This document shows, in pieces, positions 43,568 to 52,164 of a stretch of DNA of 64,000 nucleotides. Source of the stretch: JBNRMR01 sp050942895 (GTDB lineage Bacteria > Bacillota > Clostridia > Christensenellales > UBA1750); NCBI GenBank assembly GCA_050942895.1, contig JBMNOE010000004.1:124001-188000 (forward strand), read 5' to 3'. The position numbers and the translations under genes are program-made. Within the stretch, counting starts at the first letter, position 1. Each line of letters opens with the position of its first letter. Under the pieces are notes generated by a model. The model was not told where the DNA came from. It saw nothing but the letters and a program-made list of their open reading frames with translations, and did not search any database.

Positions 43568-44643
43568 CAGACAACCTCCTTTTGCAGCCGCACCTCGTGT
43601 CCGGTTCGGGCTGATTCATATATCGCATCCAAAATTTCCATCAAAATGACTCCGTCCTCGGCCGGTGCGCAGCAGGCTGTTCCTTCATCTATACAGCTAA
43701 GGAAGTGGTCTATCTCCCTGTCAAAAAGCCCGTCGAATGAAAGAGCGGTGGGTGCTGCGAGGGTCACATTGGTCATATAATCATTCCATTCGCCGAATAT
43801 CTCCAGCTGAGGATCCAGCTTTGCGCCTGCCTTGGTTCCGAAAAGCTCTATCTTCCCCTCGTTTTGCTTTATGTTCAGGCTGAAGCTGGTTTCAACGCTG
43901 AGGACGGCGCCGTTATCGAAGCGTATCATGGCGCAGGCGAGATCCTCCACGTCGCAGATGTCATTTTCGGATTTATCGGCGGAGACATAGGCTTTTTCGC
44001 TTAAAATGTTGGCGCGGTCTGCAAGCTTTGAAAATGTCGCTCCGTAGACCGAGACAGGCAGCGGGTTGCCCATCAGGAAGCGCACCAGATCTATGACGTG
44101 AACGCCCAGGTCGATCAGCGGGCCGCCGCCGGAGCGGGAACTGTCGCCGAACCAGCCGCCGGGGTTGCCGTTGCGCCGCAGATATGCCGCCTTGGCGTAA
44201 TATAGCTGCCCAAAATCGCCCTTGTCGATGAAGCTTTTGAGTATCTGTGCGTCGTTTCCAAACCTTCTGACAAAACCTATCATCAACAGCTTGCCGCTTT
44301 CCCGGGCGGCATTCTGCATCTTTTTTGCTTCATCGGCGGAGATGGACATGGGTTTTTCGCAAAGCACATGCTTTCCCGCATTAAGGGCCGCTATGGTGCA
44401 GGACGCATGGGCGCTGTTCCATGTGCAGACGCTCACGGCGTCAAGCTCCGGCAGGGCGGCCAGCATCTCCTCGGCGTCGCTGAAAAGGCGGCTTATCCCG
44501 TAAGCTTTCCCCGCTTTTTCAAGCCGCTCGGGGTTGATATCGCAAAGGGCGTAAAGCTCCGCGCGGGGATTCTTTCTGTAGGACTGTATGTGAGCTTTGG
44601 AAATTCCGCCCACGCCTATGATCGCAACTTTAATCTTTTCCAT
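43567..44643 (-). CDS. Gfo/Idh/MocA family NAD(P)-dependent sugar oxidoreductase
   Basis: 358 residues from the ATG at 44643, with ACGAGGAAAAAC upstream; the longer frame to 44688 lacks an SD. A Rossmann domain begins VAIIGVGGISKAHI, followed by the catalytic signature CEKPMSISADEAKKM, with the Lys that contacts NAD and substrate. FGDSSRSGGGPLIDLGVHVIDL carries the catalytic Asp-x3-His pair. Likely oxidises a sugar or inositol-type polyol. It lies between two isomerase genes, overlapping the downstream one. Confidence 0.9.
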   Translation of the reverse strand: MEKIKVAIIGVGGISKAHIQSYRKNPRAELYALCDINPERLEKAGKAYGISRLFSDAEEMLAALPELDAVSVCTWNSAHASCTIAALNAGKHVLCEKPMSISADEAKKMQNAARESGKLLMIGFVRRFGNDAQILKSFIDKGDFGQLYYAKAAYLRRNGNPGGWFGDSSRSGGGPLIDLGVHVIDLVRFLMGNPLPVSVYGATFSKLADRANILSEKAYVSADKSENDICDVEDLACAMIRFDNGAVLSVETSFSLNIKQNEGKIELFGTKAGAKLDPQLEIFGEWNDYMTNVTLAAPTALSFDGLFDREIDHFLSCIDEGTACCAPAEDGVILMEILDAIYESARTGHEVRLQKEVV

Positions 44644-44696
44644 GTTTTTCCTCGTTTTTCCTCGTTTTCTGTTCGTTTTCCCGTGCAAGCCAAATT

Positions 44697-45545
44697 TTAC
44701 TTTGCGCCTATCAGCTCTTTTAAGAAGTTCACAGCGTGGATTATATCTTCCTCGGGATTTTCGCCTGTCTCCCGCTCCACGGTGAGATAGCCCCTGTAGC
44801 CGATATCATGCAGGGCGTTGATATAGCGGGGGAAGTCCACATCGCCCTGGCCCAAAGGCAGCTCCTCGAAGTTGCGCCCTTCCTGAACAGATTTTTCGAT
44901 GATGCCGTAGACCATCTCGGGGTCGCATTCCCGCAGGCGGCGGCCATCCTTGGCGTGTGTGTGGACGATGTAATCCTTAAGGGTGTAAACCCCCTGCACG
45001 GGATCATCGCCGGTGACCATGACGAAATTGGCCGGATCATAGTTGACAGCCACGCCCTTTGAACCCAGCGAATCCAAAAAGCCTTTGAGTATTGCGGCGG
45101 TTTCTGGCCCCGTTTCAACGGCGAAATGAGCGCCGAGGCTGTCGGCAAAGCGGGAAAGCTCGAAGCAGGCCTCCTGCATGATCTTATACCGCTCATGGCC
45201 GGGGTCTTTTGGAACAACGCCTATGTGGGTGGTGACTACATTTGTTTCAAGATCCTTTGCCAGCTCCAATATGCGCTTGGAGCGATCGATAAGCTTAGGA
45301 TTCCTTTCTTTGTTGCCAAAGCCTAAGCCAAGATCTCCGCAGAGAGCGGAAATCTCCAGCCCGTTTGCGCGGACTGCCTTAAGGAACTCACGGCGCTTCA
45401 AGGGGGTGAGCTTTTCAGCGGACATTTCACCACGGGAGGTGTAAACCTGTATGCCCGAGGCGCCGGTTGCCGCTGCTTTTTCCAGAGCAGAAGCGGTGTC
45501 GGTGCGAAATGAATCCAGCATGACGCCTATTGAGAAAGAATACAT
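44697..45545 (-). CDS. Sugar phosphate isomerase/epimerase, first gene of the sugar operon
   Basis: 282 residues. A xylose-isomerase-like TIM barrel with the metal site in FAVETGPETA, AVNYDPANFVM, VHTHAKDG and LTVERETGE at the end. ATG with CAGGAGG 6 nt upstream. It is the promoter-proximal gene, directly divergent from an AraC-type regulator whose operator candidate lies in the 148-bp gap. The reaction is unknown; such isomerases often work with Gfo/Idh oxidoreductases on inositols or keto sugars. Confidence 0.88.
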   Translation of the reverse strand: MYSFSIGVMLDSFRTDTASALEKAAATGASGIQVYTSRGEMSAEKLTPLKRREFLKAVRANGLEISALCGDLGLGFGNKERNPKLIDRSKRILELAKDLETNVVTTHIGVVPKDPGHERYKIMQEACFELSRFADSLGAHFAVETGPETAAILKGFLDSLGSKGVAVNYDPANFVMVTGDDPVQGVYTLKDYIVHTHAKDGRRLRECDPEMVYGIIEKSVQEGRNFEELPLGQGDVDFPRYINALHDIGYRGYLTVERETGENPEEDIIHAVNFLKELIGAK

Positions 45546-45592
45546 ATGGCCCTCCTGTATGATATAGTGTATTTTTTGCTTTTTCCTTTTTC

Positions 45593-45621
45593 TTGATTTA
45601 AGTCTATAGATATTATAAAAT
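45593..45621 (+). promoter_or_regulatory. Promoter of the AraC-type regulator
   Basis: TTGATT (45593-45598), 17 bp, TAAAAT (45616-45621). Confidence 0.6.
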
Positions 45622-45646
45622 ATATATGCGGAAAATAAAAGGCCTC

Positions 45647-45671
45647 ATATTGCCGTTAATTAACACAATAT
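45647..45671. promoter_or_regulatory. 25-bp dyad between the AraC gene and the sugar operon, candidate operator
   Basis: ATATTG (45647-45652) and CAATAT (45666-45671) are inverted repeats around a perfect inner palindrome, GTTAATTAAC (45655-45664). It lies downstream of the regulator's -10 and upstream of its SD. It suits autoregulation and control of the divergent operon. Confidence 0.55.
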
Positions 45672-45693
45672 TGCTTTGAAGGGGGTGCATCCA

Positions 45694-46509
45694 ATGCCGG
45701 CGGGCGACTACGAGCAGCATATATACTCCGACCCTGACTTTCCATTCATATCCCATGTTGATCTGCTGCATGCCGGCGATGAGGTGTTCGCCCACTGGCA
45801 TGAAAACATAGAGCTTTTGCATGTGCGCAGGGGGCGTATTGTGGTGACATGTGATTCAGTGCCGACGGCGGCTGAGCGGGGTGATCTGGTGGTGGTGAAC
45901 TCCGGCGCCATTCACACCATCCGCGCTGACGGCGGCCTTGCGCTGTATGACTGCCTTATTGCGGACTGGCGCTTTTTGAACGAGGCGGGCTTCCCTTTGG
46001 ATGAATACAGGCTTAGTACTTTGGTGAAGGGCTCAAATGCCATCGACAACAGCTTTAGCAGGATTCGCTTTGAGTCCCGCAAGAGATCGCCTTACTACAG
46101 GATTGCCATCCGCGCCGAAGTGCTATCGCTTTTTGCGGAGCTGTTTAGAACATCTGCCGTTAAGTTTGGGCAGATGAGCGGGGGAAGCGGCAGGCTGGAT
46201 ATGGTCCGCGCGGCTTTATCGTATATATTCTTGAATTACCGCAAGCCCATCGCGGTGGAGGATGTTTGCAAGAGTGCGGGCTTCAGCAAATATTATCTGT
46301 GCAGGACGTTTAAAGAGGTGACCGGTAGAACCATTGTGCAGACGATAAACCATCTGCGCTGCCGGTATGCCCGCCAGCTTCTGATGTCAGGGAGCTACAC
46401 TGTGGGAGAGGCCTGCGAGAGGAGCGGCTTCAGGAACCTTTCCTATTTTGCCAAGGTTTACAAAGAGCAAGCCGGAATACTGCCATCGAAGGAGCAGGTG
46501 AGGAAATAA
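45694..46509 (+). CDS. AraC-family transcriptional regulator
   Basis: 271 residues from the ATG at 45694, with AAGGGGG 8-10 nt upstream; the TTG at 45676 would bury the SD. The N-terminal cupin fold (HWHENIELLHVRRGRIVVTC) is the likely sugar-sensing part. The C-terminal double helix-turn-helix has PIAVEDVCKSAGFSKYYLCR then RTIVQTINHLRCRYARQLL and YTVGEACERSGFRNLSYFAK. It is divergent from the isomerase-oxidoreductase-nagB operon and probably controls it. Confidence 0.92.
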   Translation: MPAGDYEQHIYSDPDFPFISHVDLLHAGDEVFAHWHENIELLHVRRGRIVVTCDSVPTAAERGDLVVVNSGAIHTIRADGGLALYDCLIADWRFLNEAGFPLDEYRLSTLVKGSNAIDNSFSRIRFESRKRSPYYRIAIRAEVLSLFAELFRTSAVKFGQMSGGSGRLDMVRAALSYIFLNYRKPIAVEDVCKSAGFSKYYLCRTFKEVTGRTIVQTINHLRCRYARQLLMSGSYTVGEACERSGFRNLSYFAKVYKEQAGILPSKEQVRK

Positions 46510-46597
46510 TAGCCGCAGGGAAGGGCTGGAAGGGCTGTGCTAAACTGCAGCGACGATGCTAAGATTCGCTTTAAAAGCTGGGGAGCGGTTTTAACGC

Positions 46598-46655
46598 CGC
46601 AGGCGGGCCCCACCCGCCCACGAACCAGCCTGCCTTCGGGCGGGGGCAGGCTGCT
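46598..46655 (+). repeat. GC-rich double hairpin in the gap before dnaB
   Basis: GGCGGG-CCCCA-CCCGCC (46602-46618) and AGCCTGCC / GGCAGGCT (46627-46652) are consecutive hairpins without a T-tract. The rest of the 266-bp gap (46510-46775) is spacer. Confidence 0.5.
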
Positions 46656-46775
46656 TCTCCCGCGCGGCATCGGCGTATCTTAGGGGTGTTATTTTTACAG
46701 ACGCTTTCCTTTCACGGCAAAAAGTGCTAATATTATGGCAGACAAATGATGGCAGACACATGAAAAGGTGATTTA

Positions 46776-48116
46776 ATGGAACAAAATCAGAATATCATGC
46801 CTCACAGCCTGGAGGCGGAGCGGTCGGTTTTGGGCTGCATGATGCTGGACCCTCAGGCCTCGTATGTCGTCAGGGAAACTCTGGAGGCAGACGACTTTTT
46901 TTCCAGCGCCAACAAGGAAATATACAAGGCGATGTGCGAGCTGATGATGGCCAGAAAGCCCGTGGATTTCGTGACGGTGGTGGACGAGATATACCGCAGG
47001 GGCACGATGGAGGGCATAGGCGGCATACAATATCTGACGGAGCTTTCCACCTTTGTGCCAACCACTGCAAATCTTTCGGCATATGTGCGAATAGTGGAGG
47101 AAAAGTCCACAATGCGAAGGCTAATCGAGGCCTCACAGATCATCACGAAGGAAAGCTACAACGGCGAAAAAGATCTGCAGGAGCTTTTGAACCTGAGCGA
47201 AAAGCTGATATTCAATATATCGATGAAGCGGGCAGGGGAGGCGCTGACCCATATTCACCCCACCCTTTTGAAGGTATATGACAACATAGAGGAGCTATAC
47301 CTCAACAAAGGGCAGATAATGGGCGTTCCCACCGGCTATACCGCCCTGGACGACCTGACCACGGGCCTGCACGGGGGCGAGTTCGTGCTGATCGGCGGGC
47401 GGCCTTCAATGGGCAAAAGCTCATTGGCGATGAATATCGTGGAGTACGCATCGATCAAGCAGGGCAAGAAGTCGGCGGTTTTTTCGCTGGAGATGCCCAA
47501 GGAGCAGATCGTTCAAAGGCTTTTGTGCTCATATTCATTTGTGAACATGCAGAAGGTAAGGCAGGGCAACTTGACCGAGGAGGACTGGGAGAAACTGGCG
47601 GATTCGCTGGGGCCGGTAAGCGCAGCGCCGATATATCTGGACGATACATCCAGCATATCGGTGCCGGAGATAAGGTCAAGATGCAGAAGGCTGCAGATGG
47701 AACATGGGCTGGATCTGGTTGTGATCGACTACCTGCAGCTTATGTCATCCAGCAGAAGGCGAAGCGAGAGCCGTCAGAGCGAGATATCCGAAATTTCGCG
47801 GATGCTGAAGGGCCTCGCCCAGGAGCTGCATGTGCCGGTCATCGCTGCGGCGCAGCTATCCAGAACGCCCCAGGGCAGAGCCGACCACCGGCCGGTTCTC
47901 TCGGATATCCGGGAAAGCGGCTCCATCGAGCAGGACGCCGACGTGGTAATGTTCATATATAGGGACGAATATTACAACAAGGAGAGCGAGGAGAAGAACA
48001 TCGCGGAGATAATAATCGCCAAGCAAAGAAACGGGCCATTGGGCACCGTTAAGCTGGCGTGGCTTGGCGAATACACTAAGTTTGCGCCGCTGCCCAAGGA
48101 GTACGAGCAGTTCTAA
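46776..48116 (+). CDS. dnaB: Replicative DNA helicase DnaB
   Basis: 446 residues, full length. An N-terminal helical domain (about 8-110, PHSLEAERSVLGCMMLDPQA) and a linker lead to the RecA-like motor with Walker A GGRPSMGKSS (207-216). Walker B LVVIDYLQLM and the arginine-rich RSESRQSEISEISRMLKGLA follow. SDIRESGSIEQDADVVMFI is the last helicase motif. It unwinds DNA ahead of the replisome. It is not next to rplI here, so the usual rplI-dnaB link is broken or lies elsewhere. No intein is present. Confidence 0.98.
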   Translation: MEQNQNIMPHSLEAERSVLGCMMLDPQASYVVRETLEADDFFSSANKEIYKAMCELMMARKPVDFVTVVDEIYRRGTMEGIGGIQYLTELSTFVPTTANLSAYVRIVEEKSTMRRLIEASQIITKESYNGEKDLQELLNLSEKLIFNISMKRAGEALTHIHPTLLKVYDNIEELYLNKGQIMGVPTGYTALDDLTTGLHGGEFVLIGGRPSMGKSSLAMNIVEYASIKQGKKSAVFSLEMPKEQIVQRLLCSYSFVNMQKVRQGNLTEEDWEKLADSLGPVSAAPIYLDDTSSISVPEIRSRCRRLQMEHGLDLVVIDYLQLMSSSRRRSESRQSEISEISRMLKGLAQELHVPVIAAAQLSRTPQGRADHRPVLSDIRESGSIEQDADVVMFIYRDEYYNKESEEKNIAEIIIAKQRNGPLGTVKLAWLGEYTKFAPLPKEYEQF

Positions 48117-48124
48117 ATGGGATT

Positions 48125-48200
48125 TGGGGGGACGCTGTGGCGCTGCCCCGGACTCTGCAAGCCTTTAAAGAGGCTTGATCCAAGCTTTTTATACAATGAA
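48125..48200 (+). repeat. Intergenic repeat family 1, plus-oriented copy
   Basis: GCTGCCCCGGACTCTGC, AAGCCTTTAAAGAGGCTT, GATCCAAGCTTTTTATAC; directly after the dnaB stop. Confidence 0.7.
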
Positions 48201-48205
48201 TGATA

Positions 48206-48240
48206 AAAAACAGAGCGGTGCTTGCGCGCCGCTTTTTGTT
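48206..48240. terminator. Terminator between dnaB and the convergent pyrophosphatase-like gene
   Basis: AAAAAACAGAGCGG-TGCTTGCGCG-CCGCTTTTTG: the AGCGG/CCGCT stem has A and T runs on either side. Confidence 0.8.
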
Positions 48241-48271
48241 ATCCTTTTGTTATCTTTTTGCTATCTTTTTA

Positions 48272-48622
48272 CTATCGGCGTGGGATGAACAAGCCTTTCA
48301 TGAACTCGGTTTCGTTGTGGAGCTTGAGCACTTTCTGCTTTTCTTCTTCGGTGCAGCCGATGAGTATCTTGATCTCGCTGTCGCGCTTTATGAGATCAAT
48401 AGTGCAGATTATGCCGCAAATAGTCCCAGCCGGATCGGAGCCGACCCAAACATCGATGCCGCCGCCGTCCATTGAGGATGTGTTTTTCAAATAACCGTAA
48501 TGGACGGGGTAGATAAGATGGGCGTACCTGGGATGGGCCGTTCCTTTAGGGCGGTCGATTATGATCTCCGACTGCGCTGCCAGAGCATCCAATGCGGCCC
48601 AGAAATCAATACTGTTTTGCAT
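48272..48622 (-). CDS. Short inorganic pyrophosphatase-like protein lacking one active-site Asp
   Basis: 116 residues from the ATG at 48622, with AAAGGAG 8 nt upstream. The middle follows family I soluble pyrophosphatases: IIIDRPKGTAH (substrate Arg/Lys), YPVHYGYLKNT, then SMDGGGIDVWVG. In true enzymes the last motif is D-x-D-P-x-D; here the second Asp (E. coli D67) is Gly54, while D52 and D57 stay. The protein is also about 60 residues shorter than E. coli PPase. It may have weak or altered activity. Stand-alone gene. Confidence 0.75.
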   Translation of the reverse strand: MQNSIDFWAALDALAAQSEIIIDRPKGTAHPRYAHLIYPVHYGYLKNTSSMDGGGIDVWVGSDPAGTICGIICTIDLIKRDSEIKILIGCTEEEKQKVLKLHNETEFMKGLFIPRR

Positions 48623-48652
48623 CCGCGCTTCTCCTTTCAGGGGGACAGGAGG

Positions 48653-48725
48653 GATTGTCACGAGGGCTCTGCCCTCGCGCTCCCGCCAAAGGGAAGCATC
48701 CCTTTGTAATCCCGTTATCATAGCC
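48653..48725 (+). repeat. Intergenic repeat family 2, copy B
   Basis: TCACGAGGGCTCTGCCCTCG, CGCTCCCGCCAAAGG, CCCTTTGTAATCCC; same order and near-identical to 32383-32445. Confidence 0.75.
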
Positions 48726-48825
48726 GGGCGTTTTTAATGATTGCGGGGAAAACCGCGGGCTCCTCAACCCCATTATATTCAGAAGTTAGTCAAGCTTTTC
48801 GGAAGAAGGAGAGAGTCTGGGGAAA

Positions 48826-48870
48826 TCACGAAGGCTCTGACCTTGCGCTTCCGCTCTTTAGCATGGTTGG
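48826..48870 (+). repeat. Intergenic repeat family 2, diverged copy C
   Basis: TCACGAAGGCTCTGACCTTG then CGCTTCCGCTCTTTAG, a worn copy of the element 170 bp upstream. Confidence 0.5.
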
Positions 48871-48908
48871 ATGTCTATGGAAAGATTACGGGGAAGGCTA
48901 CGGGTGCC

Positions 48909-50282
48909 TTAGCCGTCCTGCTGGCGGGTTTTTCTCTGTATGAAAAAGAGGATGCCGGCGAAAATCAGCATCACGGCGGAGACGATGAACATGTAGTATT
49001 GCTTGTTGATCATGTTAAAGCCGAAGATGCTCAATGACAGGCTGGCTGTGGCGCTGATGAGCTGCCTGCCCGCCGTGGCGCCAAGGAATGCGCCCACGTT
49101 GGCCACGGTGGAATAGAAGCTGATATATACGGTCTGATTATCCTTTGGTATATTCACATAGGGTATTCCGGTGAAGGAAAGGTTCACCCCGGCGATCATA
49201 AGATAGGCCCATATCTGCGAGAGGGGGTAGAGCCAAAGGGATGCACCCGTCACAAAGGGCAGAAGCAAATAGTGCAGCGCATAGGCACACATGCCGATGC
49301 AAAGCGTTTTAATCCATGAATATTTCTGAATGCATTTTGTCCACAGGGGCGTGAACAGCAAAACTATCGGAATATTCACAAGGTTTACCAGGTTTATGAA
49401 TGTATAGCTCACCTGGACATCGCTTAAAAGATAGACCGTGTAAAAAGCGCCTGGAACGTTGGCGATAAATGACCACAAAAGCCCGCACAGCACGGCGGTT
49501 TTCAAATAGGCCGACTCCTTAAGAGGCAGAACGAACAGCTTTTTTAAGCTGATTGAGCCTGAGCCGGTCTCGGCAGTTTCGTCCTTGAGCTTTATCAGCG
49601 AAGTTACCTCAACAACCGCCGCCGCCACAGCCAGCAGTCTGACCATCAAAAGCCCCGCATAGGCATGGCCGCCTGCGGTGAAGGCGTCCAAAAGCCTGCT
49701 GGCCCCAAGGGCGACCAGCGCGTTTATGACGCCCACATACATGGTTCTTCGCGCAAAGAAGGAGGCGCGTATGGAGGGGTCTATGAAGCGCATATGCCAT
49801 GTGGAGACGGCCGGAAAATGCAGCGCGCCGATGAGGTTGCCCACCAGCAGCACAACCGTCAGCAGGGTTATATTTGTCTGCTGGGCAAAGGGAAGCAGCG
49901 GGATGAGGGCAACCAGCACCACCTTCATCGAAAGGAAGGCTATGCGCATTGTTATATATGTGCGCTTTTTGTTCTTGAAGCGGGAAAGAACTAGGGGCGC
50001 GAATATCTGGAACATGTTTGCGAAGGTGATGCCCATGGTCACAAGGCCGATATCGCCGTCGCTGGCGTTCATGTAGAGCAAAAGCCCGGTTAGGAAGTTG
50101 CCGGTGACCAGGATATCGCGCAGGTTTGATGAGATATTGAAGATCATGACTCTGTTGCGGTTTTGGCCCATCTCGCTGCGGTCAATAATGATGCGGGATT
50201 TAAAGAATACGACCATGCTGTGAAGCGCGAACAAAGCCCGCCCGGTCAGATTCATAATCTGGTTTTTAAAGTTATTTGACAA
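48909..50282 (-). CDS. Major facilitator superfamily transporter
   Basis: 457 residues with about 12 membrane helices. The N-terminal half contains the loop RFKNKKRTYITMR (motif A-like basic loop between helices 2 and 3), and the central cytosolic loop is at about 215-235. The C-terminal half shows the weaker repeat. No substrate-specific motif is evident. The family resembles the Bacteroidota and Clostridial MFS group of unknown cargo. Monocistronic; a possible -10 (TATAAT on the minus strand, 50362-50367) lies 80 bp upstream. Confidence 0.85.
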   Translation of the reverse strand: MSNNFKNQIMNLTGRALFALHSMVVFFKSRIIIDRSEMGQNRNRVMIFNISSNLRDILVTGNFLTGLLLYMNASDGDIGLVTMGITFANMFQIFAPLVLSRFKNKKRTYITMRIAFLSMKVVLVALIPLLPFAQQTNITLLTVVLLVGNLIGALHFPAVSTWHMRFIDPSIRASFFARRTMYVGVINALVALGASRLLDAFTAGGHAYAGLLMVRLLAVAAAVVEVTSLIKLKDETAETGSGSISLKKLFVLPLKESAYLKTAVLCGLLWSFIANVPGAFYTVYLLSDVQVSYTFINLVNLVNIPIVLLFTPLWTKCIQKYSWIKTLCIGMCAYALHYLLLPFVTGASLWLYPLSQIWAYLMIAGVNLSFTGIPYVNIPKDNQTVYISFYSTVANVGAFLGATAGRQLISATASLSLSIFGFNMINKQYYMFIVSAVMLIFAGILFFIQRKTRQQDG

Positions 50283-50493
50283 TTAGCCCTCCAAAGCTGC
50301 GGGAGATCCGGCATGCGCCCTTATCCCGCCGTTTTGTTTACACCATATGACGATCAACCTTATTATACAATAATTTTGCCCAAAGGCAAAGCCCCGCCAG
50401 CAGGCGGCAAGGCACAGAGATATTTGCCAAAACGCCAACTTTTCTGCCATCAGCCTCGTTTATAAATATGAGCAATTGTTTATAAGGCAAAAT

Positions 50494-50521
50494 TTGACGG
50501 TACGGTTTCTTTTATTATAAT
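50494..50521 (+). promoter_or_regulatory. Sigma-A promoter of the propeller gene
   Basis: TTGACG (50494-50499), 16 bp, TATAAT (50516-50521). The 326-bp gap (50283-50608) is otherwise AT-rich spacer. Confidence 0.75.
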
Positions 50522-50608
50522 ATGATATATGATATAATTGCAGTGAATATTAAGGCGCAGGCCTGGGAGATATAAAAACATCCATAATCTGGGGATTTAA
50601 GAGGATAT

Positions 50609-52111
50609 GTGCAGATGACAGGGGAAAAAAGATGGCGTCCTTCAGTCAGGTTCGGCAGAATTCCGGTATCTGATGAATATAAAAGCACAAACGAATATTT
50701 AGGTGATGTTGCGCAGGTCGCCGCAAAGCCGCAGCCGGAAAATACTGCCAGGAATGCGGCTATTGCTGTGGCTGTCCTGGTGGTGATAGTTCTGGCGCTG
50801 TATGTCTTTTTAACAGGGGACTCTTTGCCGGTTTCCAGGCAGGCCCCCGAGGCTCAGGGCGCTTCGTTTCAAGGGCCTGACGACTTCGATACCCAGCCAT
50901 TGACCGATGATCTTCACGCAGGCCAGCAAGACGATGCCGGCCTGCAGAGCGTGATGCCCACAGCAAAGCCCAATCAGCAGGAGCTGGAGGCGATGGATAT
51001 CGGCGGTGAAAAGATAAGGGTTGACGCCAACCATGAAAACCTCAATCTCCCCGGCATGATATACGGTGAAATGGTATACTCAGCAGGGACAGGCACGGCA
51101 AGGCTGCCGGTTCTTAAGGATCTGTTCTTCTACGACATGGAAAGCGGCGAGGAGACGAAGATCGCCGAGGCTTCCGTCAAAAACGGTGAGATATTTGAAA
51201 CTGTCTTGAGCCAGCGCTGGTTTGTTTACATAGACACCAACCAAAGCGGCAGCAACCAGATCTGCTACATAGACAGATTTTCGGAAAACCCTGAGGTGAT
51301 GCTGGTGAAGGAGACCGCCTACGCCCTTCCCAAACTGCGCCTTTACGATGACTATCTGGTGTGGATTGAGCAGACCGACCAGGGCACGGACGAGGTCTGG
51401 TTTTTCGAGCTGGGCACTGCGGATAACTTCCCCGTGACGACCCTTACAGATGCCAACACATACGGCGTGAGCGCGCCGTCCATCCATGGGCCGGAGATAA
51501 TCTGGGCTGCGCCGGATCCTGATCAGACGCCGGAGGAAAGAGCCCTCGGCGAAAAGAGCGCCATATATGTCTGCGACATACGCGAGCTTGGTGCGGACGA
51601 GGTCATATACGAATATTTCAGCGCCGATATGTATGTCCACGAGCCCATCACAAATGGCGAAGCCTGGGCATGGATAGACAAGAACTGGGCGCCGGACAAT
51701 GGGCTGTATTTCAAATACAGAAACGGCTCCAATGTCATACAGGTTTCCCAGGGCGTCACCAGCTATGCTTTCGGCGACGACATTTTAGTCTACGCAAAAA
51801 ACATGCAGATATGGGTTTATTTCTATAAAACAAACACATACGCCCGCTTGACTGCACCCGATGAGGAAGCCATGCTGCCGGTGGTGTCCGGCAGGCATGT
51901 GGTCTGGTACGATCTTTCCGGCGATACCTCTGTGGACAAGCTGGTCTACAGGGAGATTTTGCTGCCGGGCGAAACTTCGATGCCTGCGCCCACGCCCAAG
52001 CCCACGCCCACGCCGCGGCCTTCTGTAGAGGAAATAGTCATAATCGACATCGACGACGCTGAGGACGGCGGGCAGACGCCCAATCCCTCGGGCACTCCCA
52101 CACCGGGTTAA
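50609..52111 (+). CDS. Membrane-anchored TolB/propeller-like extracytoplasmic protein
   Basis: 500 residues. A cytosolic N-terminus of about 45 residues leads to a single membrane helix (about 48-70) and an acidic, Gln-rich linker. From about 135 to 455 there are repeated propeller-like strands (LPVLKDLFFYDMESGEETKI, VIWAAPDPDQ, AWAWIDKNWAPDN, HVVWYDLSGDTS). The tail is a Pro/Thr stalk (PTPKPTPTPRPS) with an acidic segment, probably spanning or contacting the cell wall. The GTG at 50609 and ATG at 50615 are both possible starts. Function unknown. It is followed by radA after 53 bp. Confidence 0.72.
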   Translation: MQMTGEKRWRPSVRFGRIPVSDEYKSTNEYLGDVAQVAAKPQPENTARNAAIAVAVLVVIVLALYVFLTGDSLPVSRQAPEAQGASFQGPDDFDTQPLTDDLHAGQQDDAGLQSVMPTAKPNQQELEAMDIGGEKIRVDANHENLNLPGMIYGEMVYSAGTGTARLPVLKDLFFYDMESGEETKIAEASVKNGEIFETVLSQRWFVYIDTNQSGSNQICYIDRFSENPEVMLVKETAYALPKLRLYDDYLVWIEQTDQGTDEVWFFELGTADNFPVTTLTDANTYGVSAPSIHGPEIIWAAPDPDQTPEERALGEKSAIYVCDIRELGADEVIYEYFSADMYVHEPITNGEAWAWIDKNWAPDNGLYFKYRNGSNVIQVSQGVTSYAFGDDILVYAKNMQIWVYFYKTNTYARLTAPDEEAMLPVVSGRHVVWYDLSGDTSVDKLVYREILLPGETSMPAPTPKPTPTPRPSVEEIVIIDIDDAEDGGQTPNPSGTPTPG

Positions 52112-52164
52112 CCGTTTTGCTTCGAATGCTCAGCGGGATTTTCAAAGAGGTTTAATAAATAAAG

